From Proteobacteria bacterium UBA1148 (lineage in GTDB: Bacteria > Pseudomonadota > Gammaproteobacteria > Steroidobacterales > Rariloculaceae): a DNA stretch of 8,627 nt. Position 1 is the first letter of the stretch. The number at the start of each line of letters is the position of its first letter. The position numbers and the translations under genes were made by a program. Below are positions 6,823 through 8,627 of this stretch, piece after piece. The stretch lies in assembly GCA_002311835.1 (NCBI GenBank), contig DBZY01000107.1, positions 831-9,457 of the forward strand, given 5' to 3'. Below the pieces are notes generated by a model. It did no database searches, was not told where the DNA came from, and was given only the letters and a program-made list of their open reading frames with translations.

Positions 6823-6845
6823 ATCTTTAAAAAACAAACTGTTAA
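6818..6845 (-). promoter_or_regulatory. Candidate promoter for the DUF6152-amidase operon
   Basis: On the minus strand TTAACA (6845-6840) and TATTAT (6823-6818) each match five of six consensus bases and are spaced by 16 bp. Transcription would start near 6811, about 96 nt before the ATG at 6715. The -10 shares five base pairs with the -10 of the plus-strand promoter, so the two directions should exclude one another at any instant. Confidence 0.45.
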
Positions 6846-6976
6846 GTAAGTGCGCCGACAATTCTGGCTATCCTTGCCCAAAGCTGACGCTTGGCTCACC
6901 CCATCTCCGCAAGATAAGATTGGCACCACGAAGAATATGCTGGCCCAGAACGGGCATGCGAGTTGGAGAAACAACT

Positions 6977-8266
6977 ATGTACCATGTATTGAAACGTCTT
7001 CTGATTGCCACCCTGTTAACCGTAAGTATTCCAGCGCTGGCGAAAGCCCAGGGGATGGAATTACCCGATGGGGAAGGTAAGGAGCTGGTCCAAGCCTCCT
7101 GTGTTAGGTGTCATGAGACTACTTTAATCGCCGGCTCGACAGGATATACCCACGAGCAGTGGGGCAATCTCATCAGCAAGATGATCGATCTGCCAGATCC
7201 GTTAGCATCAGGCATAACACAATATCTTGGTACAAACTTTCCGCAAAAGAACAACCGTCATCCAACTTTAATAGCCGGTGATACCAAAATAACCTTTATG
7301 GAATGGGCCGTACCTACACTCGGTCAACGACCTCGCGATCCACTCATGACCCCGGATGGAATGATCTGGTGGGCAGGAATGTTCGGCGACATCGTCGGGC
7401 GACTCAATCCCGAAACTGGCGAGATGAAAGAATGCCCACTTGAAACGGGAACTTATCCTCACAGCATTATTAATGACGTGTCCGGTAATATTTGGTACAC
7501 GGGTAATCACAATGGTACCGTTGGGATGGTCAACCCAGACACATGCGAACTCACGGTCTACCCAATGCCTGATCCGGCTGCACGGGACCCGCATACACCC
7601 ATATTCACGCGAAGTGGAGACCTTTGGTTTACTCTCCAAAATAGCCACATGATCGGCCGCCTTGTACCAGACACAGGTGATATCCGACTGGTGCCGACAC
7701 CAACTGAAGGTGCACGACCATACGGTATTGAGGAAGACTCCAAAGGTATGATTTGGATCGCCTATCGGGGCGCCCCTAAAATAGCGCGCGTTGATCCCGA
7801 CTCATGGGAAATCCAGGAGTTTGATACGCCTAACCCGGATCCAGCCTCGCATCCAGGGAATCACTATATCCGCCGACTGTCGATTAGCAGTGACGACATG
7901 ATCTGGTATGTGGATTCTGGGCGCGGCTATATAGGACGTCTTAACCCAGAAACCGGCGAAATCAAGGAGTGGATGACACCTAGCGGACCCACGTCCCATC
8001 CATATGCTATAGAAACTATTAATGACATCGTCTGGTTTAATGAATCGCATCAGCGCCCAGACGCACTGGTCCGATTCGACCCGAAGACCGAGGAGTTCCA
8101 GAGCTGGGCTATCCCCTCCGGAATTGGCGTCATCCGAAACATGAGGGGGACACCCAATGGCGACCTGGTGATCCACCAGAGCAGCACGAATACCGTTGGA
8201 TTGGTTCTTATTGCAAGTCATCAAGAAAGCACGATCGGAGCGGTTCCTTTCTCTGCCCTTCCTTGA
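6977..8266 (+). CDS. Exported cytochrome c fused to a Vgb-like seven-bladed propeller
   Basis: I take ATG 6977 as the start: GGAG is 9 bases upstream and the product (429 residues) then begins with a clean Sec signal peptide (KRLLIATLL...ALAKA, cleavage near 24). The frame is open further upstream, but that part reads like noise. Residues 30-95 form a monoheme cytochrome domain with CVRCH at 42-46, then GYTHEQW and KMI; Met69 is a candidate sixth ligand. From about 105 to 415 come seven blades of the virginiamycin B lyase (Vgb) type, with strands such as IWWAGMFGDIVGRLNPETGE, IWYTGNHNGTVGMVNPDT, LWFTLQNSHMIGRL, IWIAYRGAPKIARVDPDS, IWYVDSGRGYIGRLNPETGE and VWFNESHQ. Conserved PH/PY turns (161-162, 205-206, 248-249, 342-343) face the pore. 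Vgb cleaves streptogramins, but a secreted heme-bearing member is more likely a redox enzyme or sensor of an unknown small molecule. It is divergent from the DUF6152-amidase operon. Confidence 0.92.
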   Translation: MYHVLKRLLIATLLTVSIPALAKAQGMELPDGEGKELVQASCVRCHETTLIAGSTGYTHEQWGNLISKMIDLPDPLASGITQYLGTNFPQKNNRHPTLIAGDTKITFMEWAVPTLGQRPRDPLMTPDGMIWWAGMFGDIVGRLNPETGEMKECPLETGTYPHSIINDVSGNIWYTGNHNGTVGMVNPDTCELTVYPMPDPAARDPHTPIFTRSGDLWFTLQNSHMIGRLVPDTGDIRLVPTPTEGARPYGIEEDSKGMIWIAYRGAPKIARVDPDSWEIQEFDTPNPDPASHPGNHYIRRLSISSDDMIWYVDSGRGYIGRLNPETGEIKEWMTPSGPTSHPYAIETINDIVWFNESHQRPDALVRFDPKTEEFQSWAIPSGIGVIRNMRGTPNGDLVIHQSSTNTVGLVLIASHQESTIGAVPFSALP

Positions 8267-8272
8267 TTAAGG

Positions 8273-8284
8273 ATAGCTAGCTAT
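8273..8284. repeat. Perfect 12-bp palindrome ATAGCTAGCTAT
   Basis: The palindrome lies 6 bp after the stop of the cytochrome-propeller gene and 2 bp before the A-run that would form the U-tail of the minus-strand terminator. It has no loop, so a hairpin would need to open central pairs. It could be a protein-binding dyad or chance. Confidence 0.3.
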
Positions 8285-8286
8285 TC

Positions 8287-8311
8287 AAAACGCGGGTAGA
8301 GGATACCCGTG
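8287..8311 (-). terminator. Candidate intrinsic terminator for the right-edge DUF6152 gene
   Basis: CGGGTA (8293-8298) and TACCCG (8304-8309) form a 6-bp stem with a 5-nt loop. An outer C-G pair (8291/8311) is interrupted by one mismatch in the minus-strand RNA. Read on the minus strand the stem is followed after CG by TTTT (8290-8287), the order expected of an intrinsic terminator, about 180 bp after the stop of the minus-strand gene. On the plus strand there is no U-tract, but the stem 25 bp after the cytochrome-propeller stop might still help end that transcript. Confidence 0.45.
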
Positions 8312-8440
8312 AGGATCTGGCGTGGTGTTGGAGACCTGCCACGATGGGCGGCATATGGAGTCATTGTGCTGGCTACACTTTAAGCCGACAGTGTGTGACT
8401 TCGTCTTAATGGAACAAACTAACCTATCGCTCCGAATGCT

Positions 8441-8459
8441 CATGCCGATGATCGGTATG
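8441..8459. repeat. 19-bp near-perfect dyad in the convergent intergenic region
   Basis: CATGCCGAT and ATCGGTATG flank a single central G; eight of nine pairs are Watson-Crick and one is G-T. As RNA it can fold into a 7-bp stem with an ATGAT loop. It lies 29 bp beyond the stop of the right-edge minus-strand gene, so it may be an early transcript-end hairpin or a protein-binding site. It lacks a U-tract on either strand. Confidence 0.35.
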
Positions 8460-8487
8460 CGTCAGAGATCGGCCCCCAACTACGCTT

Positions 8488-8627
8488 CTAAGGAACGCTC
8501 GTCCCACCCTGGGCAGGTGGTGCGGATCCCTCTAAGTAGACTTCTCGACCGTCAGGGAAAGTAATATCCCGGCCACTGGCCGTATTAGTGCCATCTTTGG
8601 CCCGATAACCGTCAACTAGAATTTCTA
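8488..8627 (-). CDS. C-terminal fragment of a second DUF6152-family protein
   Basis: On the minus strand a frame is open from the window edge (first full codon at 8625) to TAG at 8490-8488, giving 45 residues. The segment ILVDGYRAKDGTNTASGRD, followed by ITFPDGREVYL and a short Pro/Gly-rich tail, matches what I know as the end of short DUF6152 proteins: a 'G-x-R-A-K-D-G-(S/T)-N-x-A' turn and then a 'PDGRxVxL' strand. The frame is too short for a usual length cutoff. It differs from the larger DUF6152 protein at 6715-5672, which has PARNGRPYGLLDSI at the corresponding place and then a long extra domain. It converges on the cytochrome-propeller gene, so that gene lies between two DUF6152 genes. 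The signal peptide and HHS motif would be outside the window. Confidence 0.8.
   Translation of the reverse strand, partial: EILVDGYRAKDGTNTASGRDITFPDGREVYLEGSAPPAQGGTSVP

Noticed and set aside
6920..6976. Upstream ATG giving 19 extra residues on the cytochrome-propeller protein
   Set aside because: The extension is Arg/Trp-rich and would spoil the signal peptide. ATG 6977 has GGAG at a suitable distance.
6977..8266. Streptogramin resistance gene (vgb)
   Set aside because: Blade repeats resemble Vgb, but the signal peptide and heme domain, and the absence of any resistance or mobile context, argue against an antibiotic role.
8322..8564. 80-codon plus-strand frame after the cytochrome-propeller gene
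   Set aside because: It overlaps the DUF6152 fragment on the other strand, has low-quality composition and no similarity that I recognise.
1..8627. Mobile elements, CRISPR arrays, tRNA or rRNA genes, toxin-antitoxin or defence genes
   Set aside because: No transposase, integrase, direct-repeat array, cloverleaf-like or phage-related sequence was seen.

Overview
The window looks like a piece of an uncultured Gram-negative bacterial chromosome. The base composition is close to balanced, and almost every gene carries an export signal: two Sec signal peptides on beta-propellers, a lipobox, a Tat signal and two further Sec leaders. DUF6152 proteins, exported cytochrome c domains and YVTN/Vgb propellers are most familiar to me from environmental Gammaproteobacteria and Acidobacteriota. 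I cannot fix the phylum from the sequence alone. No RNA gene, insertion sequence, CRISPR array or phage gene was seen.

Layout. (1) Left edge: the last 33 codons of a plus-strand gene resembling an NHL/SMP-30-type propeller (1-102), closed by a 12-bp-stem hairpin (109-139). (2) A minus-strand pair overlapping by ATGA: a YVTN-family periplasmic beta-propeller (2079-1009) followed by a lipoprotein with two tandem CxxCH cytochrome domains (1012-158). (3) A 342-bp divergent intergenic region with a dyad repeat beside a candidate minus-strand promoter. (4) A plus-strand sulfur pair: a full-length YeeE/YedE (thiosulfate-transporter-like) membrane protein (2422-3570) and an exported DsrE-like protein with one cysteine (3602-4141). 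(5) A minus-strand pair: a DUF6152 protein (6715-5672) followed 16 bp later by a Tat-exported amidase-signature enzyme (5655-4183). (6) A divergent promoter region where candidate -10 elements for both directions overlap. (7) A plus-strand cytochrome c-Vgb-propeller fusion (6977-8266). (8) Right edge: a second, partial DUF6152 gene on the minus strand (8488 to the edge), which is short and easy to miss, with a candidate terminator at 8287-8311.

How the genes may fit together. The window is dominated by cell-envelope proteins. Heme c domains occur with propellers twice, once as two coupled genes and once as a single fused polypeptide. DUF6152 genes lie on both sides of the fused one. This suggests a periplasmic oxidation module or modules whose substrate cannot be read from sequence. 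The YeeE-DsrE pair is a recognisable sulfur uptake/trafficking unit. Every family here is known. What is unusual is the arrangement, and no function is proposed beyond what the motifs support.
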